Below, piece after piece: positions 11,525 through 12,533 of a DNA stretch of 12,533 bases. The translations under genes and the position numbers were made by a program. This DNA is from Candidatus Bathyarchaeota archaeon (lineage in GTDB: Archaea > Thermoproteota > Bathyarchaeia > TCS64). The stretch lies in assembly GCA_030669135.1 (NCBI GenBank), contig DAOVEE010000034.1, positions 1 through 12,533 of the forward strand, in the 5' to 3' direction. The notes under the pieces are model-generated. The model did no database searches. It was not told the DNA's origin and worked only from the letters and a program-made list of their open reading frames with translations. The stretch's first letter is position 1. Every line of letters starts with the position of its first letter.

Positions 11525-12533
11525 CTCCGCAACATGGACGACTGGATGATAAGCAAGAAGCGGTACTACGGCCTCGCGCTGCCCATCTGGACCTGCGAGT
11601 GCGGCTGGTTCGACGTCATAGGCTCCAGGGAGGAGCTCAAGGAGAGGGCGGTGGAGGGGTGGGACCGGTTCGAGGGGCACAGCCCCCACAGACCGTACAT
11701 AGACGAGGTTAAGATCAGGTGCGAGGGGTGCGGCGGCCTGGCGACGCGTATACCGGACGTGGGTAACCCTTGGCTGGACGCGGGGATAGTGGGTTTCAGC
11801 ACCCTGCAGTACCGTCAGGACAGGGAGTACTGGGAGAAGTGGTTCCCGGCTCACTTCATCACGGAGTCTTTCCCGGGGCAGTTCCGTAACTGGTTCTACG
11901 CGATGCTGGCGGAGAGCACGATTCTGGTGCGGAGGACGCCTTACAGGGTGTGTCTGGGGCATGGCCAGGTGTTGGCGGATGATGGGCGGGAGATGCATAA
12001 GAGCTGGGGGAACGCCATCTGGTTCGACGACGCCGCGGATACCATGGGGGCCGACGTGATCAGGTGGATATGCTGCTCGACGAAGCCTGAGAGCAACCTG
12101 CTGTTCGGGTACAAGAGGGCGGGGGAGGTGCGGCGCCTCTTCTTCATGACGTTGCTCAACGTCTACAACTTCTTCTACCAGTACGCGTCTCTGGACGGGT
12201 GGACGCCGGCGGAGCAGCCCGTGGAGCTGGCGCCGCTGGACAGGTGGGTGCTGGGGAGGCTGAGCCGGACGGTGGAAGGCGTCACGGAGGCTCTGGACGG
12301 CTACCACGCCCAGACGGCTTGCGCGGAGATTGACAGGTTCGTGGACGTGCTCAGCAAGTGGTATGTGCGGAGGAGCCGCCGGCGGTTCTGGAGGACGGAG
12401 GCGGACGACGAGAAGCGGGCGGCGTATAGCACCCTGTACAGGTGTCTGAGGACGGTGGTGTTGCTTTTGGCGCCGGTGACGCCGCATCTGAGCGAGGCGC
12501 TGTACCAGAGGATGGTGCGGCCTGTGGAGCCGG
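11525..12533 (+). CDS. ileS: Isoleucyl-tRNA synthetase, C-terminal part in the same frame, cut by window edge
   Basis: Direct continuation of the synthetase after the TAA: 336 codons without a further stop, running off the right edge. It carries the second half of the catalytic core (DDWMISKKRYYGLALPIW), Cys pairs C532/C534 and C574/C577 (numbering through the stop), GNPWLDAGIVGFST, FPGQFRNWFYAML, and the KMSKS counterpart EMHKS in GREMHKSWGNAIWF (about 662-675). The start of the anticodon-binding helical domain (LDRWVLGRLSRTVEGV, IDRFVDVLSKWYVRRSRRRFW) follows. About 200 residues should be missing beyond the edge, judging by the usual length near 1,050. If made as a separate protein, the first ATG is at 11534, but no Shine-Dalgarno precedes it. 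Conservation of motifs on both sides indicates that the gene was under selection until very recently or still is. Confidence 0.88.

Noticed and set aside
11168..12487. Long minus-strand open frame (439 codons) opposite ileS
   Set aside because: It is rich in Arg, His, Pro and Leu with no recognisable motif, and lies exactly opposite third-position-GC-rich synthetase codons. This is the usual shadow frame of a GC-rich gene.

Overview
This window is from an archaeon. The evidence is the block DUF106/EMC3-like membrane protein, archaeal-type CMP kinase and ribosomal protein L14e, together with a TrmB-family regulator, a KaiC-like ATPase, a two-subunit glycine dehydrogenase, TATA-box promoters and frequent TTG/GTG starts. 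The DNA is GC-rich in genes with AT-rich intergenic spacers. I cannot fix the lineage; an uncultured TACK-type archaeon is a guess. No rRNA, tRNA, CRISPR array, IS element or phage gene was seen.

Layout. 1-1292 (minus): a two-[4Fe-4S] ferredoxin followed by an M20 metallopeptidase that runs off the left edge. 1293-1434: divergent promoter with a 15-bp tandem repeat. 1435-4349 (plus): gcvPA and gcvPB overlapping by ATGA, the PLP-dependent decarboxylase (P-protein) of the glycine cleavage system. 4398-5677 (plus): DUF106/EMC3-like protein, cmk and rpl14e, tightly packed. 5683-8546 (minus): a three-gene unit of TrmB-like regulator, unknown 156-residue protein and KaiC-like ATPase, coupled by a Shine-Dalgarno site over a stop codon and a 14-nt gene overlap. 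8635-9789 (minus): class V aminotransferase of the alanine/serine-glyoxylate type, with a poly-T terminator. 9790-10000: divergent spacer. 10001-12533 (plus): isoleucyl-tRNA synthetase, running off the right edge and interrupted by an in-frame TAA at 11522-11524.

Function. GcvPA/GcvPB and the glyoxylate aminotransferase both touch glycine: the aminotransferase could make it and the P-protein decarboxylate it (or run in reverse). GcvT, GcvH and lipoamide dehydrogenase are not in the window. The DUF106, cmk and L14e genes are housekeeping (membrane insertion, nucleotide metabolism, translation). The TrmB, 156-residue and KaiC-like genes look like a small regulatory module of unknown output.

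Most notable points: the in-frame stop in an otherwise intact ileS at a position usually occupied by Trp; the TrmB/156-residue/KaiC-like module, whose KaiC-like protein has a second RecA-like half without a P-loop; and the tandem operator-like repeat before gcvPA. The stop may be a base-calling error, a real nonsense allele or something stranger; the sequence alone cannot decide.
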